From Zoogloeaceae bacterium G21618-S1 (GTDB lineage Bacteria > Pseudomonadota > Gammaproteobacteria > Burkholderiales > Rhodocyclaceae): 64,000 bases of DNA. The stretch lies in the NCBI GenBank assembly GCA_027214125.1, contig JAPWHF010000010.1, positions 62,001-126,000 on the forward strand, read 5' to 3'. The notes under the pieces are model-generated. The model was not told the DNA's origin and did not search any database. It saw only the letters and a list, made by a program, of their open reading frames with translations. Shown piece by piece: positions 17,430-26,281 of this stretch. Position 1 is the stretch's first letter, and each line of letters opens with the position of its first letter. A program made the position numbers and the translations under genes.

Positions 17430-18746
17430 TCAAATCCCCCCGCCATCCTCCGACACCAGCACGCGCCGCACCGGCGTGTCGGTTGCCCGCACCACCATGT
17501 TCCGACCCCGGTCCTTGGCCTGGTACAGCGCGCGGTCGGCGCGGTTGATGAGGGCATGGGCGTCTTCGTGGTGGTTCCAGGTGGCGACGCCGAAGCTGGC
17601 GCTGACGGTGCCGACGACCTCGAAGGGCACATCGGCGATCTTGGCGCGCACCGCTTCGGCCACGGCCATGGCGGCGTCGATGGGGGTCTCGCGCAGCAAG
17701 ATCATGAACTCCTCGCCACCGAAGCGGGCGGCGCAATCGGAGCTGCGCAGCAACTCGCGCACACGTACGGCAGTGTGCTTGAGCACCTTGTCGCCGCTGT
17801 CGTGGCCGAAGGTGTCGTTGATGCGTTTGAAGAAATCCAGGTCGAACATCACCACCGACAGGCTGGTGTTGTGGACGCGGGCCTCGGCCATTTCGGCAGC
17901 GAGTCGCTCGAAGAAGCGGCGGCGGTTGACCAGGTCGGTGAGGAAATCGGTGGTGGCGAGTGCTTCGAGCCGACGGTTGAGTCGCGCCATGGGCTCGATG
18001 ACCATCGCCGATAACGCCAGGTTGAGGCCGAGGAACATCAGTCCGAAGATGACGACCAGCGAGATCATGAAGGTGTTGAAGGTGGTGCGCGCTTTTTCGA
18101 GCGGGTAGAGCATGGGCACCCGGACGATCTGCATACCGATGGTTTGGCCCAGTTTCCAGCCGTAGCCGCCTTGCGTGCCGTAGACCTTGACCATGCTCTC
18201 GGGTGCCAGTGCGGGATTGCCGTGGCATGTCAGGCAGCCCGGGTCGGTGAGGGTGATGGGGCGGGCAACGTAGAGCGTTCGGGCGATGCCCTTGCCGTGA
18301 ACGCCCGATAGTTCGACCTCGTCGCGCGGCGATTTCTTGCGCGCCGCGGCGAGTTGTTCGATCAGCTCCGCTTCCCAGGCATTGGCGCGGTCGCGCGGGT
18401 TGGTGGCGTCGAGCGCCGCTTCGCGGTAGTCGTAGCCGGGGTAGCGACTGGCCAGACGGCGCAGGGTTTCGACCGCCGCGAAGGCGGGCACCGTTTGCGG
18501 CAGAAACTGGTCAGCGTTGAGCGGGTCGAGATGCGGCTTGATCTGGTCGGTGGTGTAGCTGCGGATGGCCAGCGCCGTTTCCATCATCACCTGTGAGTCG
18601 TGGCGCACATCGTCGAAGGCGCCTTGCTCGAGAAAGCGGTAGTAATACACGCCCGCGCCGATGAGGCTGAACACGAAGATGGCGATCAGGACGAGATTGA
18701 ACTTGAGTCGCAGCAGAACGCCGCGGGCGGTGCGGGAGGATGACAT
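17430..18746 (-). CDS. Diguanylate cyclase with periplasmic heme-type (DUF3365) sensor
   Basis: About 438 residues. An N-terminal membrane helix (about 12-32), a periplasmic domain (about 35-210), a second helix (about 222-245) and a C-terminal GGDEF domain. The active-site motif reads GGEEF (in ARFGGEEFMIL), as in catalytically active cyclases that make cyclic di-GMP. The periplasmic domain resembles DUF3365/Tll0287-like sensors and contains CLTCHG, a CXXCH heme c attachment motif, so it may sense redox state or a gas through covalently bound heme. I start at ATG 18746 (MSSSRTARG). It stands alone, convergent to the sirtuin pair. Confidence 0.9.
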   Translation of the reverse strand: MSSSRTARGVLLRLKFNLVLIAIFVFSLIGAGVYYYRFLEQGAFDDVRHDSQVMMETALAIRSYTTDQIKPHLDPLNADQFLPQTVPAFAAVETLRRLASRYPGYDYREAALDATNPRDRANAWEAELIEQLAAARKKSPRDEVELSGVHGKGIARTLYVARPITLTDPGCLTCHGNPALAPESMVKVYGTQGGYGWKLGQTIGMQIVRVPMLYPLEKARTTFNTFMISLVVIFGLMFLGLNLALSAMVIEPMARLNRRLEALATTDFLTDLVNRRRFFERLAAEMAEARVHNTSLSVVMFDLDFFKRINDTFGHDSGDKVLKHTAVRVRELLRSSDCAARFGGEEFMILLRETPIDAAMAVAEAVRAKIADVPFEVVGTVSASFGVATWNHHEDAHALINRADRALYQAKDRGRNMVVRATDTPVRRVLVSEDGGGI

Positions 18747-18996
18747 GGGGCTTCTCTCTGTCCGACGCACCGTCTGGCGCGGTGTCAGTCAGCCGGGCAT
18801 GGCCCGGGTAAAAAAGTGTGTCGCATTGTCGCACGCGATATCGCGCACGCCAATGTCGTAAGTGTTTTGCAGGGCGTGTGGCGTTGACCGGCGGAATCAG
18901 TGCGGACAGATCGCCCGAAATTTGATTCGCATCGTCTCTGGGCGGCGGGGTGGATCGTCCGTCATCATGATGGCATCGGTCATTTTGAGAGCCCGC

Positions 18997-20235
18997 ATGT
19001 CCCACGTCACCACAGCGCCCAGCGCCGACGAAGAGAACGCCGTCGCACGGAGAAACGCGGTGTTATACGCTGCCTGTCAGGCTTTTGGCGGCGCGGCGGC
19101 ACCGCTCAATTTTGCGCTGGGCGCTATCGCCGGCAGTTATCTGCTCGGGCCCGACAAGGCGCTGGCCACGGCGCCGGTCACTGGCTACACCCTCGGCGTG
19201 GCGCTCGGTGCCCTGCCGGCGGCGATGCTGATGCGGGCGGTCGGCCGCAAGCGCGGCTTCATGGCGGGCGCGCTGATCGGTATCAGCGGCCTGCTGTTCG
19301 CCACCTGGGCGCTCACGGTGCATTCGTTCTGGCTGTTCTGCATGGCGCTGATGGTCAATGGCTTCTCCGGCGCCTTCGTGCAGCAGTACCGATTCGCTGC
19401 GGCCGACCGCGGCACGGCGGACTTCAAGGCCAAGGCGATTTCCTGGGTGCTGGTTGGCGGCATTGCGGCGGCCGTGCTCGGACCGCAGACGGTGATCCTG
19501 ACCAAGGACCTGCTGTTGCCCGTGCCCTTTGCCGGCGCCTTCCTGAGTGGGATCGGCTTGCTGGTGGCTTCGCTGATCGTGATGGCGTTTCTGGCGCCGT
19601 CGGTGCCGGTGCGGACGCCGACAGGCGTCGTGGCCGACACCGGCCGGCCGCTCGGCGAGATCCTGCGCCAGCCGCGCTTTGGCGTCGCGGTGCTGTGCGG
19701 CACGGCGGCCTACGCGCTGATGAGCCTGGTGATGACCGCCGCGCCGCTGGCGATGATCGGCTGCGGTTTCACCGCGGATGAATCGACTCTCGGCATCCAG
19801 TGGCATGTGCTGGCCATGTTCGGCCCGAGTTTTTTCACCGGCAGCCTGATCGCCCGCTTCGGCAAGCCGCGCATCGTCGCCACCGGCCTGCTCATCCTCA
19901 TCGCCTGCGCCGTGGTCGCCCTGATGGGCGTGGCGCTGGCGCACTTCTGGGGCGCGCTGGTGTTGCTCGGCATCGGCTGGAACTTCGGCTTCATCGGCGC
20001 CACGGCGATGCTCACCGAGGCCTATCGGCCGGAAGAAAAAGGCAAGGCGCAGGGCGCCAACGACTTCATCCTGTTCGGCACCGTGGCCTTCGCCTCCTTT
20101 GCCTCCGGCCAGTTGCTCAACGCCTGGGGTTGGGGCACGGTCAATGCGATCGTCTTCCCGGTGGTGCTGGTCAGCCTGGGGGCGTTGGTGTGGTTGGCGC
20201 GGCTGGAGCGCCGTACGGCGGTGGCGCCGGGTTAG
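18997..20235 (+). CDS. MFS transporter
   Basis: About 412 residues with 12 hydrophobic segments. The loop between helices 2 and 3 reads MRAVGRKRGFMAGAL, matching the major facilitator G-R/K-R-G pattern, and MLTEAYRPEEKGKAQG lies in the second half. The family moves small solutes across the inner membrane; the substrate is not evident. I choose ATG 18997 (MSHVTTAPS). An earlier ATG at 18862 would add a hydrophilic stretch without signal features. The gene's TAG overlaps the convergent acyltransferase-like gene's TAA (TTAG). Confidence 0.85.
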   Translation: MSHVTTAPSADEENAVARRNAVLYAACQAFGGAAAPLNFALGAIAGSYLLGPDKALATAPVTGYTLGVALGALPAAMLMRAVGRKRGFMAGALIGISGLLFATWALTVHSFWLFCMALMVNGFSGAFVQQYRFAAADRGTADFKAKAISWVLVGGIAAAVLGPQTVILTKDLLLPVPFAGAFLSGIGLLVASLIVMAFLAPSVPVRTPTGVVADTGRPLGEILRQPRFGVAVLCGTAAYALMSLVMTAAPLAMIGCGFTADESTLGIQWHVLAMFGPSFFTGSLIARFGKPRIVATGLLILIACAVVALMGVALAHFWGALVLLGIGWNFGFIGATAMLTEAYRPEEKGKAQGANDFILFGTVAFASFASGQLLNAWGWGTVNAIVFPVVLVSLGALVWLARLERRTAVAPG

Positions 20236-21272
20236 CCTGCCAGCTGGCGCATGGCCGCCTCGACCGGGCCACGCTTGAAAGCGCGTGACCAGCACCAGGC
20301 ATAGACGAGGGCAGCGGCGCAAAACAGGCTGGCTGCAGCCACCGCCGCCGTGACCGTCTGGCCACCCAGCATGCCGAGTGTTTCGAGTGTGCCCATGCCG
20401 ATCAGGATGTGGGCGAGATACAAGGTCAGGGTTTGCCGGCCAGCGGGGGTGACGATGCCGATCAGACCGGTCCGGCCCAGCCAGGCCGATCCGCGCAGGC
20501 ACAGGCCGACGACCACCGAGGCGCTGCCGATACCGGCCAGCACATAAAGCGGCATGGGCGGGACGGGGCCTGTGGTGGCCAGGATCGCCAGCGCCGGATC
20601 GATCAGGGCGAGCTGTCTGGCGAGCAGCGCACTGGCCGCCTCCGCCGCTGCCACAGCCAGGGCGCCGAGCAGGATCAAGCGGTGCTGGGTGGTGCGATCC
20701 GGCAGCGTGAGCCGGCTCAGCACGATGCCGAACAGCAGGAAGCCGAGCCAGGGAACGACCGGGTGCCAGCCGTTGAAGAACAGGTTGCGCATGAAGCCGG
20801 TCGGGGTCCAGAAGCCGGCGTATGAATAGCTTGCCCAGTGCCAGCCGGTGTCGTAGTCGAAGACCAGGATCATCGCCACGAAGAGCAGATTCAGCAAAAC
20901 GATGCCCAGCACCAGCCAGCGCGAGGCCAGCGGGACCAGCAGGACGCCGAAAAGGAAATAGAACGCGTAGTAGTGAAGGATGTCTGCATCGAAGACGAGG
21001 GTGTTGAGCAAGCCCAGCGCGAGCAGGAAAACCACGCGGCGCAAGGTGACCGAGAGGGTCTGGGCCAGCGTGCCCTGGGCGGCCGACAGGCCGAGCCCCA
21101 CGCCGGCGAGCACCACGAAGGTGGCCGCCGCCTTGCCTTCGAGCACCCCCGTCAGCGTGTCGAGCAGACCGCCACCGGTGGCGCCCATGGCGATCTTGAA
21201 ATTGACGATGACCATGCCCACGAAGGCGACGAAGCGGGCGATGTCGAGGCCGTCGAGGCGGTGCGGCGTCAT
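20232..21272 (-). CDS. Multi-pass membrane protein, DUF418/heparan acetyltransferase-like
   Basis: 346 residues with about ten hydrophobic segments. It begins [20 protein letters not shown], the R-x-x-x-LDxxR pattern of the DUF418/DUF1624 acyltransferase-like families, with a conserved-looking C-terminal [14 protein letters not shown]. Relatives transfer acyl groups to sugars or envelope molecules across the inner membrane. Its ATG overlaps the stop of the hexapeptide acetyltransferase gene (ATGA), so the two are coupled and may act on the same substrate. The exact reaction is unknown. ATG 21272 is chosen by that overlap. Confidence 0.75.
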   Translation of the reverse strand: MTPHRLDGLDIARFVAFVGMVIVNFKIAMGATGGGLLDTLTGVLEGKAAATFVVLAGVGLGLSAAQGTLAQTLSVTLRRVVFLLALGLLNTLVFDADILHYYAFYFLFGVLLVPLASRWLVLGIVLLNLLFVAMILVFDYDTGWHWASYSYAGFWTPTGFMRNLFFNGWHPVVPWLGFLLFGIVLSRLTLPDRTTQHRLILLGALAVAAAEAASALLARQLALIDPALAILATTGPVPPMPLYVLAGIGSASVVVGLCLRGSAWLGRTGLIGIVTPAGRQTLTLYLAHILIGMGTLETLGMLGGQTVTAAVAAASLFCAAALVYAWCWSRAFKRGPVEAAMRQLAG

Positions 21273-21967
21273 GCTCTGTCGGCCCGCTCGGTGACGCGAC
21301 GCAGCGCCTCGACATCGCCGGCGACGATCAGCGGCAGATGCGCGGTGATCGTCTCTACCGGCCAGTCCCACCACGCCAGCGACTCCAGCGTGGCGACCGC
21401 GTCGGGCGCGAAGCGCGACTTGATCACCCGCGCCGGATTGCCGCCGACGATGCTGTAGGGCGGCACATCGGCCGCCACCACCGCGCGTGAGGACACGATG
21501 GCGCCATTGCCGATCCTGACCCCTGGCATGATCAGCGCCTCGTAGCCGATCCACACATCGTTGCCGACAACCGTGTCGTCCTTGAACGGCAGATCGTTCG
21601 GCCCCGGCATGACCGTCTCCCAGCCGCTGCCGAAGATCTGGAAGGGATAGGTCGAAATGCCTGATAGCTTGTGGTTGGCGCCGTTCATGATGAATTTCGC
21701 GCCGCGCGCGATGGCGCAGAACTTGCCGATGACGAGTTTGTCGCCGATGAAGGGGAAGTGGTAGAGCACATTGCGCTCGAAGCCGGTCGGATCGTCCGGG
21801 TCGTCGTAATAGGTGTAGTCGCCGATGACGATGTTCGGATTGGTGACGCAGTTCCTGATGAAGCACACCTGCGGGAAGCCGGGCATGGGATGCGGATTGG
21901 TCGGATCGGGGCCGTTCACGATGATCTCCCTGGGTGAGTAATCGGTTGCGGCGCCACTTAGCGCCAC
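21269..21967 (-). CDS. Vat/CatB-type hexapeptide-repeat acetyltransferase
   Basis: A 232-residue left-handed beta-helix enzyme of the xenobiotic acetyltransferase (Vat, CatB) type. It has [13 protein letters not shown] near residue 45, [18 protein letters not shown] with the catalytic His near residue 97, and the hexapeptide run [13 protein letters not shown] near 155. The C-terminal PARVIKSRF is also typical. Family members acetylate streptogramins or chloramphenicol, but many environmental homologues act on other small molecules, so resistance cannot be claimed. Overlaps both neighbours by a few bases. Confidence 0.85.
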   Translation of the reverse strand: MALSGAATDYSPREIIVNGPDPTNPHPMPGFPQVCFIRNCVTNPNIVIGDYTYYDDPDDPTGFERNVLYHFPFIGDKLVIGKFCAIARGAKFIMNGANHKLSGISTYPFQIFGSGWETVMPGPNDLPFKDDTVVGNDVWIGYEALIMPGVRIGNGAIVSSRAVVAADVPPYSIVGGNPARVIKSRFAPDAVATLESLAWWDWPVETITAHLPLIVAGDVEALRRVTERADRA

Positions 21968-22548
21968 AGGCGGCTGAGGTAGTCAAAAAACACGCAGTAC
22001 GCGGCGATCGGCAGCGGCAGGCCGAGCAGGGTGCCGAGCACGTAGGGGCGGAATCCGACGCCCGACAAGGCCAGTGTGTAGTTGAGCGCCGGCAGCGTCT
22101 GGAACAGCGTTCTGAGCGCCACGATGACGCCCACCGGCCGCGCATGCAGATGTCCCAGCAGTCGTGTGGCGGTCGGGTTGTCGAGTTTCTGCAAAGCGTC
22201 ACCCCCGATGGCACGAACGGCCACAAAGGTGACGATGCACGAGGCGCTGGCGGCGATATAGGTGGCGACGCCACCCCACAGTTTGCCCAGCGCGAGCACC
22301 GCCGAGGCCAGAAAAACCCAGCCCGGAATCTGAATCAGGTTGCCGAGTGCGAACAGCGCCATGAAGGCGAGTAGTCCGCCAAGCGGGTGCTGGGTGAGTT
22401 GGGCCTGCAGATAGGCGAGGCTAAGGTGATCGCGCAGCCCGAACCCTTCGGCGACGCCGAACAGAATAGCGAGAAACAGCACGACGGTGAGAAGCTGCCG
22501 ATAGCGACGCATGGCGCTCCCGATGGGGTGGCGGTTGGTTGGGTTCAT
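21958..22548 (-). CDS. TVP38/TMEM64 (VTT domain) membrane protein
   Basis: A 196-residue inner-membrane protein with about five hydrophobic segments. The VTT/SNARE-associated signature is visible as [27 protein letters not shown] (short excerpts [10 protein letters not shown] and ALGKLWGG) and a later [18 protein letters not shown]. DedA/TVP38 relatives act in lipid transport and membrane homeostasis. It overlaps the acetyltransferase gene by 10 bases and leads this three-gene operon. Exact role unknown. Confidence 0.8.
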   Translation of the reverse strand: MNPTNRHPIGSAMRRYRQLLTVVLFLAILFGVAEGFGLRDHLSLAYLQAQLTQHPLGGLLAFMALFALGNLIQIPGWVFLASAVLALGKLWGGVATYIAASASCIVTFVAVRAIGGDALQKLDNPTATRLLGHLHARPVGVIVALRTLFQTLPALNYTLALSGVGFRPYVLGTLLGLPLPIAAYCVFFDYLSRLWR

Positions 22549-22563
22549 TTTTTTCCCGGAGGC

Positions 22564-22722
22564 ATGATGCCGTATCGATGGTTTTGGCGCACGCTGCGAC
22601 GGGTGGGCGTCGGTGCCTTGATTCGATTCGGTGTCATTCTTGGGGGTGTGGTCGGCGGCGTGCCGCCCACCATGCGCCGAGCCGGCACCCGCGGTCCCTC
22701 ACTCCACGGGCGTGATCCGTAA
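22564..22722 (+). CDS. Possible small membrane protein
   Basis: A 52-codon frame with a strong ribosome site, CCGGAGGC, directly before a double ATG. The product (MMPYRWFWRTLRR, then GALIRFGVILGGVVGGV) has a basic N-terminus and one short hydrophobic stretch. It is divergent from the TVP38 gene and overlaps the 3' end of the anti-sigma gene on the opposite strand by 24 bases. No family recognised. The ribosome site is the main argument; it may be spurious. Confidence 0.35.
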   Translation: MMPYRWFWRTLRRVGVGALIRFGVILGGVVGGVPPTMRRAGTRGPSLHGRDP

Positions 22723-23778
22723 CTGACCCGGGGCGACCGCCCCGACGTTCATGATCACGATGTCTTCGCGTCCCAAGCGCTTCAGTTCGGCAACAAGCGC
22801 CGTGCGCAGTGCGTCGCCGACGGCCTCGTCGGCGGCTGAAACCGTCAGTGCCCACGCGCCAGCGGGCAGCGCAAGCAGGCGCGTGGCAAGCTCGGCGGGG
22901 GCGGTGTCCAGGGCTGCGCTGATGGTGCTTGGCGGGGCGATGGCTTCGTCGGCATCTGCACGCAGCGGTGCGCGCTTGGCGGGTGCGCTGCGCAGGGCTT
23001 TGGCCATCGTCGGTGCCGCGGCGGCCGGCGGCGCGGTCACGACTGGCGATGCCGGCGCGGCGTCGGCCATGATCTTGGCGGGTGGGGTCGCTTGCGGTGC
23101 GGTGCGTTTGGCTTCGCGCTCCCGGGATTCACTTGGGCGGGTGCGGGCGATCTTCGCGGGGGCGGCTTCGGCTTTGCCGAGGCGCTCGGCGACTTGCGGT
23201 TTGGGCGCGAAGGCGATGGTGTCCTTGGCGGAGCCAGTGGCGTTGGCTGCCGGTTCGGCTGCCACGTCGGCCGATGCCTCGGCGCGTGACTCGGCCGGCG
23301 CCGACATGCTCGTCTGCGCCGGCATCGGCGGTGGCATGGCGGGCTCTTGCACCATGCGCAGGGCGACGCTGACGGCCAGCGCGGCGGTGAGGGCGGTGCT
23401 GATGCCGGCGAGCCAGGGCCAGCGTCGGCGGCGCACGCGTGGCGCGGCGTCGGCCGTGGGCTGCTGTGCGGCGAGCCAGGCGGCGGTGGCGGGGCTGACC
23501 TCGGCGCCGAGGGCATCACTCGCCTTTTTGCCGGCGGCCAGTTCGGCGAGCAGCGCCTCGCGGCGGGGCGCCTGGGCGCCGTCGATGCGCTCGGCTTCGA
23601 CCATGACGGCGTCGAACAGCCCGGCGGGCGCCTCAAAACCAGCGGGCGCGGGCGTGGCCTCCAGCGCGGTGAGGATGTGTTCAAGCAGGCGCGGCGGCGC
23701 CTCGAAGGCCGGCTGCGCGCGGATCAGCGCGGCGAGCGGGCCGTCGCCGGCAATGAAGCGGTCTTCGGCGGCGCTCAT
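22699..23778 (-). CDS. Putative anti-sigma factor (single-pass membrane protein)
   Basis: 359 residues. The N-terminal cytoplasmic part (1-120) is followed by one membrane segment (about 121-145, WPWLAGISTALTAALAV). A long proline/alanine-rich periplasmic linker (about 150-300) and a C-terminal domain (about 300-359) with the segment VSAADEAVGDALRTALVAELKRLG follow. Position right after an ECF sigma gene, with a 4-base overlap, and the topology support an anti-sigma role. The usual ZAS zinc motif (HxxxCxxC) is absent, so the mechanism would be atypical. Confidence 0.65.
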   Translation of the reverse strand: MSAAEDRFIAGDGPLAALIRAQPAFEAPPRLLEHILTALEATPAPAGFEAPAGLFDAVMVEAERIDGAQAPRREALLAELAAGKKASDALGAEVSPATAAWLAAQQPTADAAPRVRRRRWPWLAGISTALTAALAVSVALRMVQEPAMPPPMPAQTSMSAPAESRAEASADVAAEPAANATGSAKDTIAFAPKPQVAERLGKAEAAPAKIARTRPSESREREAKRTAPQATPPAKIMADAAPASPVVTAPPAAAAPTMAKALRSAPAKRAPLRADADEAIAPPSTISAALDTAPAELATRLLALPAGAWALTVSAADEAVGDALRTALVAELKRLGREDIVIMNVGAVAPGQLRITPVE

Positions 23779-24347
23779 GTGGCGCGCTCCAGCTCGGTGC
23801 GCAGGTGGCGGAAGGCGTAACGCAGCCGGCTTTTGACGGTTTCGAAACCGACGCCGACGGTGGCGGCGATGTCGTCCACGCTCATGTCGGCAAAAAAGCG
23901 CAGGGCGATGGCGTCGCGCTGTTGGGCGGGCAGAGTGAGCAGGGCGGTGTGCACACGCTGGCTGTCTTGCTGCAGGGCGAGCACGGTGTCGGGCGACAGC
24001 TCGCCTTCGTCGCTGGCTTCGGGGGCGGTCTCTTCGGGCGCGCTGTGGCGCTGCCAGGCGCTGCCGCGCGCGTCGAGCCACAGGTTGCGGGCGATCTGGA
24101 ACAGGAAGGTGCGAAAGGCCGCTGTCGGGGTGTAGTCGCCACAGCGCGAAAGCACCCGGATCCAGGTGCTTTGTGCGATGTCTTCGGCTTCGCCCAGATT
24201 GCCTTGCGCCAGCCAGGCGAGGTAGTTGAACAGGGCGCGGTTGTGGCGGTTGAACAATTCCGCCGCCGGCTCGCGCACGATGCCGCGGGCGACCAATAGC
24301 ATCAGGTCTTCGTCGGGCAAAGTGGCGAGCGGCGGCGTGTTGGTCAT
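23775..24347 (-). CDS. ECF-family RNA polymerase sigma factor
   Basis: A 190-residue sigma70-family protein with region 2 (about 20-90: LFNRHNRALFNYLAWLAQGNLGEAEDIAQSTW) and region 4 (about 125-180: LPAQQRDAIALRFFADMSVDDIAATVGVGFETVKSRL). These are the two domains of extracytoplasmic-function sigma factors. It directs RNA polymerase to stress promoters after release from its anti-sigma factor. It overlaps the VWA lipoprotein gene upstream and the anti-sigma gene downstream (ATGA in both cases), so all three are one transcript. Confidence 0.92.
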   Translation of the reverse strand: MTNTPPLATLPDEDLMLLVARGIVREPAAELFNRHNRALFNYLAWLAQGNLGEAEDIAQSTWIRVLSRCGDYTPTAAFRTFLFQIARNLWLDARGSAWQRHSAPEETAPEASDEGELSPDTVLALQQDSQRVHTALLTLPAQQRDAIALRFFADMSVDDIAATVGVGFETVKSRLRYAFRHLRTELERAT

Positions 24348-26107
24348 TCGAGCGGGGCGGTGGCTTGGGGCGGCAACGGGCTGAGCGCGGCGGCCAGGTC
24401 CATCAGCCGCAGGGCTTCACCACGATACCCGAATTGATCGCTGCCGAGGGCGCCTGCGGCCAGTGCGCGGGCGTCGGCGATGGACCACTGGCCGGTGTAG
24501 CTGCCGCCGCGCAGGATCTGACCGAAGCCGGCAATCGCGCTGGCGAAGCGGAAGTTGTCGCTGGTGGCGCTGATCGGCCGCGTGGCTTCACGGCGCACCG
24601 GGTGCTCGATGATCTGGCTGGTGCTGGCGTGGGGCTGCTTGTAGCGCAGGCGCACATGGGCGAGTTCGGCGCTGCGGGCGACGGTGGCGGTGGCCGGGCG
24701 CGGGTCGCTGCCGTAGCGCAGCGGGTCGATCAGGCCGCGCTGACCGACCGGGGTGAGTTCGTACAGCGCGGTCACCGAGTGGCCGGCGCCGATTTCGCCC
24801 GCGTCGATCTTGTCGTTGTTGAAGTCTTCGCGGCGGAGCATGCGGTTTTCGTAGCCGATCAGGCGGTATTCGCTGACCGCGGCGGGGTTGAACTCGACCT
24901 GGATCTTCACGTCCTTGGCGATCGTCGCCAGGGTGCTGCTCATCTCGTTGACCAGCACTTTGTGACCTTCCATCAGGGTGTCGATGTAGGCGTAGGCACC
25001 GTTGCCGGCGTCGGCCATCTGCTCCATCAGCTGTTCGTTGTAGTTGCCGGTGCCAAAGCCGAGTGTGGTGAGCTGTACGCCGGTGGTGCGCAGTTGTTCG
25101 ACGCGGGCCTTGAGCTGCTCGAAGTTGGTCTGGCCGACGTTGAAGTCGCCATCGGTGGCGAGCAGGATGCGGTTGATGCCGCCTTGCACGAAGCCGGCCT
25201 GCGCGGTCTGGTAGGCCAGCTCGATGCCGCTGGCGCCGGCCGTGCTGCCACCGGCGTTGAGGGCGTCGATGGCGGCGAGGATGGTGCCCTTTTCATTGCC
25301 CGGCGTGGCCGGCAGGGCCAGGCCCGAGGCGCCGGCATAGGTCACCAGCGAGATGCGGTCTTGCGGGCGCAACTGCTGCACCAGCAGCTTGAGCGAACTC
25401 TTGAGCAGGGGCAGCTTGTTGGCCGAGCGCATCGAGCCGGAGACATCGACCAGGAAGACGAGGTTGGCCGGCGGCAGCGTTTGCTTGCCGATGTCCTGCC
25501 CCTTGAGCGCGACGCGCATCAGCAGGCGCTCGGGGTTCCACGGCGATTGCGCCAGCTCGGTGTGCACGGCGAAGGGCGTGTTGCCGGTGGGCGGGGCGTC
25601 GTCGTAGGGGAAGTAGTTGATGCACTCCTCGACGCGCACCGCGTCGCTGGGCGGCAGGCGGCCTTCGTTGAGAAAGCGCCGCAGGTTGGACCAGCTGCCG
25701 GTGTCCACATCGATGCTGAAGGTCGACACCGGCGCGGTCGCCACCTGGTGCACCGGGTTGGTGGCTATGCCTTGATAGCGTTCGCGGTCCACCGGCTGCG
25801 GCGGGGCGATGCTCGGCATGGGGTGGGGCATGACGCGCATCAGCTTGGCTTCGCCTTTCATGGCCAGCGATTCCATGGCGCGTTCGCGCGGGGCGGCGGC
25901 CACGACAGGGGTGCTGGCCATGGGGGCGTCGTGTTCGGCGCGCGGTTCGCTGAGTGCATCGGCGGTGCGTGCGGCTTTGGCAGGGGTTTCGGGGGCGGCC
26001 GGCGGCGGCGCGGCCTGGCCGGTGGCGTCGGCCATCGGGGTGCGGCCGGCGGGAGCGCAGGCGCTCAGGATCAGGCAGAGGATGAGGGGGGTGGCGGTGC
26101 GTTGCAT
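24344..26107 (-). CDS. VWA-domain lipoprotein (YfbK/DUF3520 type)
   Basis: 587 residues. A lipoprotein signal ends at the lipobox LSAC (residue 17 of MQRTATPLIL...). A proline/alanine-rich linker (about 20-110) follows, then a von Willebrand domain N-terminal cap, the VWA domain (about 210-390) with MIDAS residues DVSGS and ATDGDFN, and a C-terminal DUF3520-like region (about 400-580). VWA proteins bind ligands through a metal ion. ATG 26107 has AGGAC upstream and gives a perfect lipoprotein signal. It is first in the operon with the ECF sigma and anti-sigma genes, so it may be a sensor or target of that pathway. Confidence 0.88.
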   Translation of the reverse strand: MQRTATPLILCLILSACAPAGRTPMADATGQAAPPPAAPETPAKAARTADALSEPRAEHDAPMASTPVVAAAPRERAMESLAMKGEAKLMRVMPHPMPSIAPPQPVDRERYQGIATNPVHQVATAPVSTFSIDVDTGSWSNLRRFLNEGRLPPSDAVRVEECINYFPYDDAPPTGNTPFAVHTELAQSPWNPERLLMRVALKGQDIGKQTLPPANLVFLVDVSGSMRSANKLPLLKSSLKLLVQQLRPQDRISLVTYAGASGLALPATPGNEKGTILAAIDALNAGGSTAGASGIELAYQTAQAGFVQGGINRILLATDGDFNVGQTNFEQLKARVEQLRTTGVQLTTLGFGTGNYNEQLMEQMADAGNGAYAYIDTLMEGHKVLVNEMSSTLATIAKDVKIQVEFNPAAVSEYRLIGYENRMLRREDFNNDKIDAGEIGAGHSVTALYELTPVGQRGLIDPLRYGSDPRPATATVARSAELAHVRLRYKQPHASTSQIIEHPVRREATRPISATSDNFRFASAIAGFGQILRGGSYTGQWSIADARALAAGALGSDQFGYRGEALRLMDLAAALSPLPPQATAPLE

Positions 26108-26206
26108 GGTCGGTGTCCTGTTGTGGGGGGTGATGTCCATGAAACGAAGTGGTACGGGTTTTGGGGTTAAACCGGGTGGTAAGCAAATGTGTCGGTCATG
26201 CCACGC

Positions 26207-26234
26207 GGAACTTGGCGGCGTGGGCGGCCTCTGA
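26207..26234 (+). promoter_or_regulatory. SigmaE/RpoE-type promoter for nfeD-slipin
   Basis: GGAACTT (26207-26213) and TCTGA (26230-26234) stand exactly 16 bases apart, matching the RpoE consensus of gammaproteobacteria (GGAACTT-N15/16-TCTGA). The predicted transcript starts near 26240, about 40 bases before the nfeD-like ATG. This puts the membrane quality-control operon under an envelope-stress sigma factor. Whether it is RpoE or the ECF factor encoded next door is not visible. Confidence 0.7.
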
Positions 26235-26281
26235 GTGAGTGTGCCGCGCCTTTATCTTTGACGGCGCCACCGGAGGACACG

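Noticed and set aside
20232-22274. A 680-codon frame that could look like one large fused protein
   Set aside because: Only the last 346 codons match a family. The first half is an antisense-quality shadow of the TVP38 and acetyltransferase genes, so the gene is taken to start at ATG 21272.
24365-26170. 601-codon plus-strand frame opposite the VWA lipoprotein
   Set aside because: Shadow of a GC-rich gene; Gly/Val/His-rich with no motif.
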